A DNA stretch of 64,000 bases from Candidatus Iainarchaeum sp. Lineage in GTDB: Archaea > Iainarchaeota > Iainarchaeia > Iainarchaeales > GCA-2688035. The position numbers and the translations under genes are program-made. This document shows, one piece after another, positions 46,935 through 57,488 of the stretch (positions within the stretch are counted from its first letter, which is position 1; the number at the start of each line of letters is the position of its first letter). The stretch covers positions 58,553 to 122,552 of the forward strand of contig JAFCCL010000006.1 in assembly GCA_017610205.1 (NCBI GenBank). The letters run 5' to 3'. Under the pieces are notes generated by a model, which saw only the letters and a program-made list of their open reading frames with translations, did no database searches and had not been told where the DNA came from.

Positions 46935-48005
46935 TTGGAAAAGATTGATTTCAAAAATGTTTTGGCTGAAAAAAAGGAAATTATTTGGAAAGAGTACCAA
47001 AAGTATTTGCCTGGAAGTACAAAGCCTGCCTATGCACAGGACAGGATTCAAGAATACAAGGCAGAGGATGAATTTTTCTGGAAAACTATTTCTGATTACC
47101 CTGAAAGGCAGGGAAAGTATATTAGAGGAAGCCTGATAATGCTTGCGTGTGAGGCAATGGGAGTTGACGAAAAAAAGGCTGCTTTAACTGCTGCAGCAAT
47201 GCAGGCAAGCGAGGACTGGATTTTAATCCACGATGATTTGGAAGACGGTTCTTTGGAGAGAAGAGGCAAACCAGCACTTCACCACATTTACAGCATGGCT
47301 CAAACAATTAATGCAGGAGATGCATTGCATATTGTAATGTGGAAAATGCTTCGCGACAACGAAAAGATTTTGGGAACTGAAAAAACATTTAAGGTCATGG
47401 ACGAAATGAACAAAATGCTAATGCGAACAACGTTGGGACAAAGTGTTGAAATAAAGTGGATTGAAGAAAACAAGCTTGATTTGGATGACAAAGATGTCTT
47501 TTTTGTAATTGGAGGAAAGACAACCTACTACACTATTTGCGGGCCACTAAGGCTTGGTGGAATAATTTCAGGAATGAACGAAAAGCAGCTTGAGGCATTG
47601 TTTGAATTTGGAGTTCCGCTTGGAAGATGTTTTCAAATAAAGGACGATTTGCTTGACCTTACATCAGACTTTGAGGGATTGAAAAAACAGGTTGGAAACG
47701 ACATTTTTGAAGGAAAAAGAACACTAATGCTTATGCACTTACTTAAAAATGCTAAAGGAAACGATTTGGAAAAAGTAAAAGAAATTTTGGAGAAACACAG
47801 GGAAGAAAAAAGCATGGAAGAAGTCAAATTTATTATTGATAAAATGCACGAGTATGACAGCATAAAGTACGGTGAGCAAAAGGTAGAAGAATTGAAAAAT
47901 CAGGCCCTTAAGGCATTTGAAGAAAAGCTTGGCTTCCTAAGCCACAAGCCAGGCAGAGCAAAGCTCAAGGCGGCAATTGATTTTATTCTTACAAGGAAAA
48001 AATAA
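46935..48005 (+). CDS. Polyprenyl (geranylgeranyl/farnesyl) diphosphate synthase
   Basis: IHDDLEDGSLERRGKPALHH first Asp-rich motif, GRCFQIKDDLLDLTSD second. Confidence 0.9.
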   Translation: MEKIDFKNVLAEKKEIIWKEYQKYLPGSTKPAYAQDRIQEYKAEDEFFWKTISDYPERQGKYIRGSLIMLACEAMGVDEKKAALTAAAMQASEDWILIHDDLEDGSLERRGKPALHHIYSMAQTINAGDALHIVMWKMLRDNEKILGTEKTFKVMDEMNKMLMRTTLGQSVEIKWIEENKLDLDDKDVFFVIGGKTTYYTICGPLRLGGIISGMNEKQLEALFEFGVPLGRCFQIKDDLLDLTSDFEGLKKQVGNDIFEGKRTLMLMHLLKNAKGNDLEKVKEILEKHREEKSMEEVKFIIDKMHEYDSIKYGEQKVEELKNQALKAFEEKLGFLSHKPGRAKLKAAIDFILTRKK

Positions 48006-48016
48006 CCTGCCGGTGA

Positions 48017-49170
<1,154 letters not shown>

Positions 49171-49228
49171 GTGCTTTTTCAAAAGAAAAAGGCAAAAAGT
49201 ATTTTAACTTTGAAGACATAAGTATTAT

Positions 49229-50080
49229 ATGATTGGCTTTTTTGAGATTGCAAGCGGGTTTGGAACCACTATTTTGCCGGTTGTTACAACAATTGCAATG
49301 ATTGCAGTTGTCTATGTTATATTCGGCTTTTTGCTCGGCATTGTGAAAAAAAATCTGCTCAAACTTGCCAAAACAAAAAAACAGGTTTCAAACGTTGAAA
49401 TTTTTTCAACAACAATAAAATACGTTTTTGTTGTTTTGCTTGTTTTAATTGCAGTCTTTTCATTCAGCGGAGACTGGACCGGACTGGGTTTGACACTTGG
49501 ACTGTTTTCAGCAGCAATTGGTTTTGCATTACAAAAGCCTATAACAGGAATCGCGGCATGGATTATGATTGTTACAAGAAGGCCGTTTGAAATAGGTGAC
49601 AGGATAATAATTGGAAGTGTAAAAGGAGATGTAAGAGACATTTCCTTGACACACATTACTCTAAAAGAAATCGGAGGAATTATTCAAACAGAAGAAAATT
49701 CCGGAAGAAGCATTATGGTTCCAAACAACCTGCTGTTTGAACAAAACATAGTGAATTACACACAACAGGACGAGTTTGTTCTATCACAAGTATTTTTTAC
49801 AGTAACATACAAAAGCGATTTGAACAAAGCAATGAAAATAGGAGTTCAAGCTGCAAAAAAGAGCATAAAACAATTTGCTGAAAGCGTAAAGAAAGAACCC
49901 TATGCAAGAACAAGCTTTCAGCCAAGCGGCATCAACATTTCAGTAAGATTTTTTGTTCCGGCAAAAAGAATGACTGAAATTTCAACAGAAGTGACAAACA
50001 CAGTGTTTGAAAAAATTGCAAAAGAAAAAAGCGTTTCCTTTGCCTACCCTCACACAGAAGTCATTTTGAACAAGAAATAA
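49229..50080 (+). CDS. MscS-family mechanosensitive channel
   Basis: GLTLGLFSAAIGFALQKPITGIAAWIMIVTRRPFEIGDRIIIGSVKGDVRDISLTHITLKEIGG. Confidence 0.88.
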   Translation: MIGFFEIASGFGTTILPVVTTIAMIAVVYVIFGFLLGIVKKNLLKLAKTKKQVSNVEIFSTTIKYVFVVLLVLIAVFSFSGDWTGLGLTLGLFSAAIGFALQKPITGIAAWIMIVTRRPFEIGDRIIIGSVKGDVRDISLTHITLKEIGGIIQTEENSGRSIMVPNNLLFEQNIVNYTQQDEFVLSQVFFTVTYKSDLNKAMKIGVQAAKKSIKQFAESVKKEPYARTSFQPSGINISVRFFVPAKRMTEISTEVTNTVFEKIAKEKSVSFAYPHTEVILNKK

Positions 50081-50150
50081 AAAAAAAAAGAACAGGCACT
50101 TAAAGTACCTGTCAAACTTACCTTATTTCAAATTAAATAATTGCTGTTGC

Positions 50151-51011
50151 TTACTGTATTTCGAATTGAACGCTTACTGTTGCACTGAACTCTATGTCAC
50201 CCGGCGTTATTGGTGTTGGCGCGGATTGACCTCCAGCATCCTCCATTGCATAGTTTCTTGCATAGGAAGGAGTAGAATAGCTTGAGCTTTCACTCGCACT
50301 ATAAACCTGCCCGACACCAATACCCAATCCAGACGCAATGCTTTGCGCTTTTATTCGCGCATTTTCAGAAGCATCCTTTAAAGCTATTGTCTTGAGCTCT
50401 GATTGTGTTTCCTTTGTAAGAGCAAAGCTTACGCCGCTTATGCTATTTGCACCGGCAGTCACAGCAACATCAATAACATTGCCTACATTTTCCAAATCAC
50501 GCACTGTTGCTCTGATTGTGTTTGTAGTTTTGTAGCCAACCGAAACCGACTTGCGCATGCTTTCATTCCACTCAAATTCCTCGCGCACATTGTAAGAGCT
50601 TGTCTCCAAGTCATCTTCGGCAATTCCTGCATTTTTCAAAGCAACCATTACCTGATTTGCCTGAACAGCGTTGTCGTTCTGGCTTTTGCTTGCGCTCTTG
50701 TCAAGGGTTTCAATGCTTAGAGTAATGTAAGCCAGTTCTGGACTTGCTGTCTTTGTTACTGTTCCTGAAACAGAAATCAGCCTTAGGCTTTCATCTGAAT
50801 CGGCTTCTGCAAAGCTTACAACACCTTCACCAAGATTTGACAACGAGCTCTCACTTTGTATACTGATTGTCTTTTCAAGGTAGTCTGGAATTTGAACGAC
50901 TATTGGTTCCTGACCTGCAGACTGGTTTGGTATAAGGAAGCCAAATCCTGCAACAATAATCAATGCAGCTGCAATAATCGAAACCGGCAAAATAATGTTT
51001 TTTTCAGCCAT
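50151..51011 (-). CDS. SIMPL-domain (DUF541) periplasmic/extracellular protein
   Basis: LISVSGTVTKTASPELAYITLSIETLDKSASKSQNDNAVQANQVMVALKNAGIAEDDLETSSYNVREEFEW. Confidence 0.85.
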   Translation of the reverse strand: MAEKNIILPVSIIAAALIIVAGFGFLIPNQSAGQEPIVVQIPDYLEKTISIQSESSLSNLGEGVVSFAEADSDESLRLISVSGTVTKTASPELAYITLSIETLDKSASKSQNDNAVQANQVMVALKNAGIAEDDLETSSYNVREEFEWNESMRKSVSVGYKTTNTIRATVRDLENVGNVIDVAVTAGANSISGVSFALTKETQSELKTIALKDASENARIKAQSIASGLGIGVGQVYSASESSSYSTPSYARNYAMEDAGGQSAPTPITPGDIEFSATVSVQFEIQ

Positions 51012-51187
51012 TTTGTTTTTACCTCCTTGCAAACTAAGAACGGGTTTTTTATTAAAAAGTCTTTGCTTTTGTTAGGAAAAAACCTTTCAGGGAATTTTTG
51101 AAAAAGATTCAATGAAAGCCCTTTTAATCGTTTATTGGTATTTTTTTGTAGGCAAGAACAAGACAAACCATCCAAAGGCAATAGATT

Positions 51188-51544
51188 ATGAACCTAAAAC
51201 TTTCAATCATGAATTTTCTTAAAATAACTTGGAAGAAAGCAGCCGCAATTGTCTTGTTTCCTCTTGCAGCATTTTTGATACTGCTTTTTGCCTTTGTGTT
51301 TGATGAAATCCTTGGTTTGGGAGGAAACGTAATCGTTAACACAATGTACTTGTTTGCGAATTATTTTTATCTTTTTATTTTCCTGCCGCTCACTTTTGTT
51401 GACATTGATTTTTCTTCCTCGCTTGTTTTAGGAATAGCCCTTGTACTAACAGTTGTCTGGGGGTATCTTTTGTCATGCACCCTAATTTTTGTCATGAAAA
51501 AAATCCTGAAACATAAAAAAATTGGAAAAAAACCAATAATTTAA
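51188..51544 (+). CDS. Small membrane protein
   Basis: Three hydrophobic segments. Confidence 0.5.
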   Translation: MNLKLSIMNFLKITWKKAAAIVLFPLAAFLILLFAFVFDEILGLGGNVIVNTMYLFANYFYLFIFLPLTFVDIDFSSSLVLGIALVLTVVWGYLLSCTLIFVMKKILKHKKIGKKPII

Positions 51545-51694
51545 GGCAATAACACCATATGGCACATTAGGCGATGATGAAGTAATAATCTATATTCACT
51601 ATAGGTAATAATAGGTGTTTGTATATTTTTATCTCAAAAAAAAACAGTATTAATACATCTTTTAGGCATTCACTTGTATTAGTACTGTGCTGTC

Positions 51695-52072
51695 CTATGC
51701 TTCGATTATTCCACCAAATCCAACTTTCCTTATACCGATTTTAAGAATTCCATCTGCCGTTCCGCTTACCAGCTGTCCTGCTTTTGGTGTAACGCCAGTA
51801 CTTGTTATTGATACTTTTATGTTTGTGTTGATTTTGCCGTCCTTGGCTTTTTGAATTTTCCCACTTAGCGCGTTCAACTCGAACTCGTTCTCAAACCTCG
51901 CCCTATTTAGGCCGCCGTTCGGTTCATGCAAAATCAACTCAAATTCCTTTATTTTTCCAGACCCACTTACCAGCAAGCCATATTCCATTTCGTTTTCTCT
52001 TACAAACTTTTCAAGTTCTCCAATTACCTCATAACCATCATTCAACCTTAGAATAAACGTTTTTTCAACCAA
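51695..52072 (-). CDS. PPC/PCC-domain (DUF296-like) protein
   Basis: FILRLNDGYEVIGELEKFVRENEMEYGLLVSGSGKIKEFEL. Confidence 0.75.
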   Translation of the reverse strand: MVEKTFILRLNDGYEVIGELEKFVRENEMEYGLLVSGSGKIKEFELILHEPNGGLNRARFENEFELNALSGKIQKAKDGKINTNIKVSITSTGVTPKAGQLVSGTADGILKIGIRKVGFGGIIEA

Positions 52073-52266
52073 AAAACCACCTCAATAAAAGGAAAGTTAA
52101 CTGCATCCAGCTTCCCGCCTCCAAAAAAAATATTTGCTAATAGTGTTATCCTGAAAATGTTGTTCTTTTTTCTTACCTTAAATGTTAGCCTTTTTGAATT
52201 CTTTTAAGGCGTTTTCTATTCTACTTATTTTACTGCTATTTTTTGCAGGAGTGTGTTTTTCTAAAA

Positions 52267-52833
52267 ATGCGTTACAGAATTGTTAACCTGGTTGCCTATT
52301 CAAATTTGCAGCAGACACTGGACTTGTATAATTTAGCATTAGCCATTCCAAATATCGAATATGAACCAGAGCAGTTTCCAGGAGCTGTTTTGAAAATTAA
52401 AGAGCCAAAGGTCAGCATGCTGTTATTCAAAAATGGAAAAATCATTGTCAGCGGCGCAAGCAGTGAAAAGCAAATTACTACAGGAATCAGAAAAGCGTTA
52501 AAGCTGCTTCATGAAGTTCAGCCAGAAATAAAGGTTAGAAGGAAAATCGAGTACAAGGTGGTCAATATGGTTGCTTCAGCCAGTTTGAACAAAAAACTTG
52601 ATTTGTTTGAATTGGCTCTTGGCTTAGACAATGTCGAGTATGAACCGGAACAATTTCCAGGAGCAGTAATGAAGATAACAGAACCAAAGGCAAGCATTCT
52701 TCTTTTCTTGAACGGTCAACTCATTTGCGCTGGAGTTAAGAACGAAAAAGACTTAAAAAAAGCGCTAAACAAAACAAGAAAATTTGTGAAACAAGCGTTG
52801 AAGAAAACAGGTGGTCAAGCTGCCAAAATGTGA
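52267..52833 (+). CDS. tbp: TATA-box binding protein
   Basis: Two TBP repeats: NIEYEPEQFPGAVLKIKEPKVSMLLFKNGKIIVSGA / NVEYEPEQFPGAVMKITEPKASILLFLNGQLICAGV. Confidence 0.97.
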   Translation: MRYRIVNLVAYSNLQQTLDLYNLALAIPNIEYEPEQFPGAVLKIKEPKVSMLLFKNGKIIVSGASSEKQITTGIRKALKLLHEVQPEIKVRRKIEYKVVNMVASASLNKKLDLFELALGLDNVEYEPEQFPGAVMKITEPKASILLFLNGQLICAGVKNEKDLKKALNKTRKFVKQALKKTGGQAAKM

Positions 52834-52845
52834 AAGGTATGGAGC

Positions 52846-53013
52846 GTGGATTTCCTCGAGCGTTACGCTATGCGTAAAATGCAGGAAGAGTTTGAAGAAA
52901 ACAGGGCTAAAAAGGATAGGATAAAGAAGGCATTATCCTTAGACTTATCAAAAACCAGAAAAAAATATGAGCCCAGAAAACCAATTGATGCAATTAAAGG
53001 CATAGTAAATTAA
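52846..53013 (+). CDS. Small basic ORF downstream of tbp (not in ORF track), 55 aa, GTG start
   Basis: MDFLERYAMRKMQEEFEENRAKKDRIKKALSLDLSKTRKKYEPRKPIDAIKGIVN*. Confidence 0.35.
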   Translation: MDFLERYAMRKMQEEFEENRAKKDRIKKALSLDLSKTRKKYEPRKPIDAIKGIVN

Positions 53014-53035
53014 ACATTAACACTTATATTTTCAA

Positions 53036-53055
53036 TAGGCAATGATGAGGTTAAC
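53036..53055 (+). repeat. Truncated copy of C/D sRNA 5' end (TAGGCAATGATGAGGTTAAC)
   Basis: Identical 20-mer at 54305-54324; lacks downstream D/D' boxes here. Confidence 0.85.
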
Positions 53056-53187
53056 TTCTGCTTTAACTGCAGGTTTTGATAAAAGACAATTGCAAATTTT
53101 CACTTATGAAACCGGTTTCAAACAAAGCATATATAGTGTTTCAAACAGTAAGGTTAACATTAACAAAATATCTGGAGATGATATTAA

Positions 53188-53724
53188 ATGAAAACAAGAT
53201 ATATTCTAGCCATTGTATGCGTCATGGCCATACTAATAGGCACGGCAAGTGGATCTGCACTATCAGGAACACTCTTTGATAAAAGCATTAAAGGCGACTT
53301 TGATTTGAAAGGAAAAATTGACACTGCAAGATTTGAGGCAAAAGCAGAAGTCATGGGAATGACAGTAGAAGAATTCAAAACATTCCTGGTAGAAGAATTT
53401 GAAGCAAAAGCAGAAGAAATGGGAATGACAGTAGAAGAATTCAAGGAATACCTTGTAGAACAGAAAAAAGGAAAATTCAGAGTACTTGAGGCAAAAGCAG
53501 AAGAAATGGGAATAACAATGGAAGAACTAAGAAGACGTATTGCAGAAGAAGGAAAAGAAGGATGGATGGACAAAAGAAGAGTATTCGAGGCAAAAGCAGA
53601 GGCCATGGGAATGACAGTAGAAGAATTCAAAACATTCCTGGCAGAAGAATTTGAAGCAAAAGCAGAAGAAATGGGAATGACTCCGGCCGAATACAAAGAA
53701 TCTTTTGGAAAGCAGAAAAAATAA
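53188..53724 (+). CDS. Secreted repeat protein (about 22-aa helical repeat FEAKAEEMGMTVEEFKTFLVEE)
   Basis: Signal peptide MKTRYILAIVCVMAILIGTASGSA then about five EAKAExMGMTxEEF units. Confidence 0.7.
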   Translation: MKTRYILAIVCVMAILIGTASGSALSGTLFDKSIKGDFDLKGKIDTARFEAKAEVMGMTVEEFKTFLVEEFEAKAEEMGMTVEEFKEYLVEQKKGKFRVLEAKAEEMGITMEELRRRIAEEGKEGWMDKRRVFEAKAEAMGMTVEEFKTFLAEEFEAKAEEMGMTPAEYKESFGKQKK

Positions 53725-53739
53725 AGACAGCGGTAAGCA

Positions 53740-54252
53740 ATGGAAAAAAACCCTTTTCATAAAACAGACAGTCATATAGATTTTGTCCAGCTAAAAAGAA
53801 AGAAGCAAGCAATCTATATGATTTTTCTATTTGTTTCCCTGTTTTCAATTTCGTTTATTTTCTTTTCAAACGCCATTACAGAAATTGATGTTACAGTAAA
53901 TGGCGAAACACCAGAGTATGTTGAAATACCGGCAATGTTTTCCACAATGCAAGTAATTTTTTTAATGATTCTCACTTTTGTCAGCACAGCGTGTTTTCTT
54001 TTGTTCTATATTGATTTCAACAAGGGCGATAAGAACAATAAGAAACAAAAAATTGCCAGCAGTGTTTTGGAAGGGGACAAGAAAAAATTGTATGAGATTA
54101 TACTGGAAAAAAATGAAATATTACAAAAGGACCTTGTTTACGAATCAGGTTTTTCAAAAGCAAAAGTAACCAGAATTTTAAGAAAACTGGATGACAAGAC
54201 ACTAATTGTTGTAAAGCCCTGGGGCAACACCAACAAAATAATAATAAAATAA
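53740..54252 (+). CDS. Membrane-anchored winged-HTH regulator
   Basis: Two TM segments then KKLYEIILEKNEILQKDLVYESGFSKAKVTRILRKLDDKTLIVVKPWGNTNKIIIK. Confidence 0.7.
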   Translation: MEKNPFHKTDSHIDFVQLKRKKQAIYMIFLFVSLFSISFIFFSNAITEIDVTVNGETPEYVEIPAMFSTMQVIFLMILTFVSTACFLLFYIDFNKGDKNNKKQKIASSVLEGDKKKLYEIILEKNEILQKDLVYESGFSKAKVTRILRKLDDKTLIVVKPWGNTNKIIIK

Positions 54253-54304
54253 AAGAAGCCAGCAAAAGCAACGAGTATAAAAATATTATAACCTATAAGG
54301 ATTG

Positions 54305-54369
54305 TAGGCAATGATGAGGTTAACACCTGCTGACCGAAAGGAATGACGATTAACTCAACTCTGAGCCTA
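54305..54369 (+). ncRNA. C/D-box sRNA
   Basis: TAGGC stem; box C ATGATGA (54311-54317); 12 nt; D' CTGA (54330-54333); 9 nt; C' ATGACGA (54343-54349); 11 nt; D CTGA (54361-54364); GCCTA stem; TATA-like gagtataaaaatattata upstream. Confidence 0.88.
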
Positions 54370-54405
54370 ATTTAAATTTGTTTCGCTTTTTCTTTTATTG
54401 CAAGA

Positions 54406-54852
54406 ATGGTGTTTGAAAAAGGCAATTTGAAGGTTGCGATTGTTTATGTTGCACTGCAGGTAATCATTTGGATAAAGTGCGCTGCGTTCTATTTGCTGTA
54501 CGGAGCAGGGCGTGTTGCAAACTTTAACAGTTTTTTGTTTCCGGCAGACGCAATTGCGTTCAATTTCTTTTTTCACGAAGCAATGCATGTTGGCATTGGA
54601 ATTCTTGCACTGTTATTTGGAAAGAATTTGAAAAAGATTGAGTGGATTAAGCTTATTGCAGTTATCTTTGTCGCAGTTATTATTCACAACCTCGCTTACT
54701 GGTTTACATGGTCACATGCAAGCATTGCCTATAGCGTGTTTGATTTTGCAAGCGACAGCTTAATGCTGCTCGGAGTTGTGCTTGCAGGATATTTACTTAA
54801 TAAGATTTGGATGCTGTTAAAAAAACGAAAATGTTCAAAGGAAAAGATTTAA
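54406..54852 (+). CDS. Four-TM membrane protein
   Basis: 148 aa hydrophobic. Confidence 0.5.
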   Translation: MVFEKGNLKVAIVYVALQVIIWIKCAAFYLLYGAGRVANFNSFLFPADAIAFNFFFHEAMHVGIGILALLFGKNLKKIEWIKLIAVIFVAVIIHNLAYWFTWSHASIAYSVFDFASDSLMLLGVVLAGYLLNKIWMLLKKRKCSKEKI

Positions 54853-54879
54853 ATTGTTTCAGAGCTTTAGTCTATTAAC

Positions 54880-55950
54880 GTGATTGAAGAAAAAGAACTA
54901 CTTGAAGAACTAAGGATTTCTCCTGTTAACCTTTCCTATTTGGAAACACTTTCAGATAGTGTTGGCATGCGACAGCACGCAATTCACGGAATTCCAATGC
55001 TTGAAAGCGGATACACTGTTGACGACAATGCCAGGGCATTGGTTGCATTACTTGATTTTGGCGACTTGTTCAAAAAGGAGAGGGCAAGAGGGGAGTGTGT
55101 CAGGTATCTTTCGTTTTTGAATTTTATGCAAAAGCCAAACGGCTGGTTTCACAACGTACTTTTGTTTAACAGACAGTTTGAGAATGAGAGAGGAAGTGCT
55201 GATTGTTTTGGAAGAGCTCTGTGGGCTTCCGGAAGGGCGGCAAACAGCTGGCTTGCAGAAAACCACAAAATAAATGCCAAAAAGATGTTTTACAAAGCTT
55301 TGCCGTGGGTGCAGGGACTTGAGGATTCAAGGCCTGTTGCTTTTTCCATTATTGGACTGGCAGAAATGCTAAAAGCTGATGGAAACAATCGTGTTTTGCT
55401 TGAAAAAATAGAATTTTTGGCTGAAAAAATGTTCTGCTTTTTTGCAGAAAACAGTTCCGAAAATTGGAAGTGGTTTGAGGATATTCTTACATACGACAAT
55501 GCCAGGCTGCCTAAGGCAATGTTTGCTGCGTTTCATGCAACCGGAAGAAAGGATTTTTTGGATGTTGCAGAGAAAAGCTTTTGGTTTTTGGCAAGGCAAA
55601 CAGTTAAGGGAGAAATGTTTGAGCCAGTTGGTCAAAACGGATGGTTTCCAAAAGGTGGACAAAAGGCGTTGTTTGACCAGCAGCCAATTGAAGCCGCTTC
55701 AATGGTTCAGGCTGCAACCGCTGGCTTTTTTGCAACAAACAACAAGGATTACAAAAAAATTGCTTTAACCTGCTTTAACTGGTTTTTTGGCGGAAACAAG
55801 CTTGGAGCTGCATTGTATGACAAAAAAACAGGTGCGTGTTTTGATGGGCTTACGCCTAAAAATGTCAATTTGAATCAGGGTGCTGAAAGCTTGGTTGAAT
55901 TTCTGCTTGCAAGATTTTGCATTGAAAGAATGAAAAGACAGAAGATTTAA
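54880..55950 (+). CDS. (alpha/alpha)6-barrel glycosidase-like protein
   Basis: HGIPMLESGYTVDDNARALVALLDFG..., GSADCFGRALWASGRAA, LFDQQPIEAASMVQAATAGF. Confidence 0.6.
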   Translation: MIEEKELLEELRISPVNLSYLETLSDSVGMRQHAIHGIPMLESGYTVDDNARALVALLDFGDLFKKERARGECVRYLSFLNFMQKPNGWFHNVLLFNRQFENERGSADCFGRALWASGRAANSWLAENHKINAKKMFYKALPWVQGLEDSRPVAFSIIGLAEMLKADGNNRVLLEKIEFLAEKMFCFFAENSSENWKWFEDILTYDNARLPKAMFAAFHATGRKDFLDVAEKSFWFLARQTVKGEMFEPVGQNGWFPKGGQKALFDQQPIEAASMVQAATAGFFATNNKDYKKIALTCFNWFFGGNKLGAALYDKKTGACFDGLTPKNVNLNQGAESLVEFLLARFCIERMKRQKI

Positions 55951-56001
55951 AATTCGTGTTACAGGCTAAGATTTAAATTTGCAAAAGCCCTTCTTTTTTT
56001 C

Positions 56002-56697
56002 ATGCAATGTGTGCTTAATTTTTCAGAGAACAAAAAAGAAGTACAGGAATTTCTTAAGGGCTTTTCTTGTCTTGAAACAAAAAGCCAGTACGAACTACTT
56101 AGATGCAAGAGTGGAAAAAGCGTTGTAACCCTGTACAAGAGCGGAAAGGTTCTGATTCAAGGAGAAGATTATGAAAAGATAAAGGAAAGGATTTTGACAG
56201 GCATTGAAGTAAAGGACGAGGTTGTTTTGGGAATTGATGAAACTGGCAGGGGAGAAGACTTTGGGCCATTTGTTGTGGCAGGGGTTCTGGCAAAACCAGG
56301 CAGTTTGAGGGAGCTTAGGGACAGCAAAAAAGTGAAGGATATTGAGAGAAAGATGAAGCTTGTTAAAGAAAATGCTTTGGGAATTGCAGTGATTTCATTT
56401 TCTGCAGAAGAGCTTTCAACAATGCACGAGGCAGGCAAAAACTTGAACGAAATTGAGGCAAAGGCAATTGGAGAAATTTGCTCCTTTTTTAAGGAAAAAG
56501 CAGGCAATGTAAAGGTTGTTGTTGACGGAAGCCCAATTAAGGGTTGTCCCAAAGAGGTTGTGTTTTTGATTAAGGGAGATGACCTAAACCCTGTTGTAGG
56601 GGCTGCAAGCGTTATTGCAAAAAATGTTCGCGATACCTCGGAAGACAATAGAAAAAGAAGTGGGTGGGGAACTTGGTCAAAGAAAAAGAAAAACTAA
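56002..56697 (+). CDS. RNase HIII-like ribonuclease (TBP-like N-terminal domain + RNase H2-type catalytic domain)
   Basis: SGKSVVTLYKSGKVLIQGED N-terminal domain; GIDETGRGEDFGPFVVAGV; DSKKV; VVVDGSP; AASVIAKNVRD. Confidence 0.75.
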   Translation: MQCVLNFSENKKEVQEFLKGFSCLETKSQYELLRCKSGKSVVTLYKSGKVLIQGEDYEKIKERILTGIEVKDEVVLGIDETGRGEDFGPFVVAGVLAKPGSLRELRDSKKVKDIERKMKLVKENALGIAVISFSAEELSTMHEAGKNLNEIEAKAIGEICSFFKEKAGNVKVVVDGSPIKGCPKEVVFLIKGDDLNPVVGAASVIAKNVRDTSEDNRKRSGWGTWSKKKKN

Positions 56698-57488
56698 TTG
56701 GAAAAGGAATTTTGGCAAGCACTTGTGCAATTGCATGGAGGATTAAGGCAACAATTGCCATTACCCTGATTTTGTTCGCGGCATATTTTTTCTTTTCACA
56801 GGGCAATCTTTTTATTGAAAAAAATATTCTTCTTTCAATGTCGTTCAGTGCAGGAACCCCCTTTAATATTATTTCATACATGCTGGCACACATGAGCATT
56901 TGGCATTTGATAGTAAATGTAGTAAGCCTTGTTCTTTTTGCGTCAATTGTTGAGCTTGCTTTATCTTCAAAGGATGTTGCAGGAATTTTTTTGTTTTCAG
57001 CAATTCTTACCGTTGCATTTTTTTCCTTTTTTAATCCAGGAATCGCACTTATCGGAGCAAGCGCAGGAGTCTGGGGAATTATGGCATCCGGTTTTGTGCT
57101 TAATGCCAAAAAAGCTGTTGCCGGACTTGCAATTATTATTACCTTGTTTCTTTTTTTGTTTCCTGTGGCGGAAATTGTTGTTCAACAGCAGGAAAATTCA
57201 ATGGTGCAAAACAATGCAGAACTTGAAACTTCTTTAGTGGAGGCTATTGAAACAGGCAACAAGGAACGTGAGGCAATAATTGCAATTGAAAAAAAGCAAG
57301 TGGAAACAGAGCTTAAGGAGTTTGGCGAAAGCAAGCAGCTTGCAGCAGGAGCAAAAATTGATCCTTTTCTACATTCCTATGCAGCCATTTTTGGAATATT
57401 TTATCTTTTGCTTTTTAGAAGAAAGGAAACTGAAAAATGCGTCAGAAATCAAAAACTATTCAGAGTTTTTCACAGGACAAAACACTAA
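56664..57488 (+). CDS. Rhomboid-family intramembrane protease with inserted helical loop
   Basis: AHMSIWHLIVNVVSL, GASAGVWGIMAS (Ser), FLHSYAAIFG (His); about 60-aa charged insert before last TM. Confidence 0.7.
   Translation: MGNLVKEKEKLIGKGILASTCAIAWRIKATIAITLILFAAYFFFSQGNLFIEKNILLSMSFSAGTPFNIISYMLAHMSIWHLIVNVVSLVLFASIVELALSSKDVAGIFLFSAILTVAFFSFFNPGIALIGASAGVWGIMASGFVLNAKKAVAGLAIIITLFLFLFPVAEIVVQQQENSMVQNNAELETSLVEAIETGNKEREAIIAIEKKQVETELKEFGESKQLAAGAKIDPFLHSYAAIFGIFYLLLFRRKETEKCVRNQKLFRVFHRTKH

Noticed and set aside
51565-51625. Possible C/D sRNA (box C-like ttaggcGATGATGA similar to 54305)
   Set aside because: No CTGA D or D' box within the following 60 nt and no closing stem.
53036-53110. 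Functional C/D sRNA
   Set aside because: Box C and guide start are present but no D/D' box; kept only as a truncated copy.
53320-53700. CRISPR-like DNA repeats
   Set aside because: Repeats are coding (protein helical repeats) and in frame.
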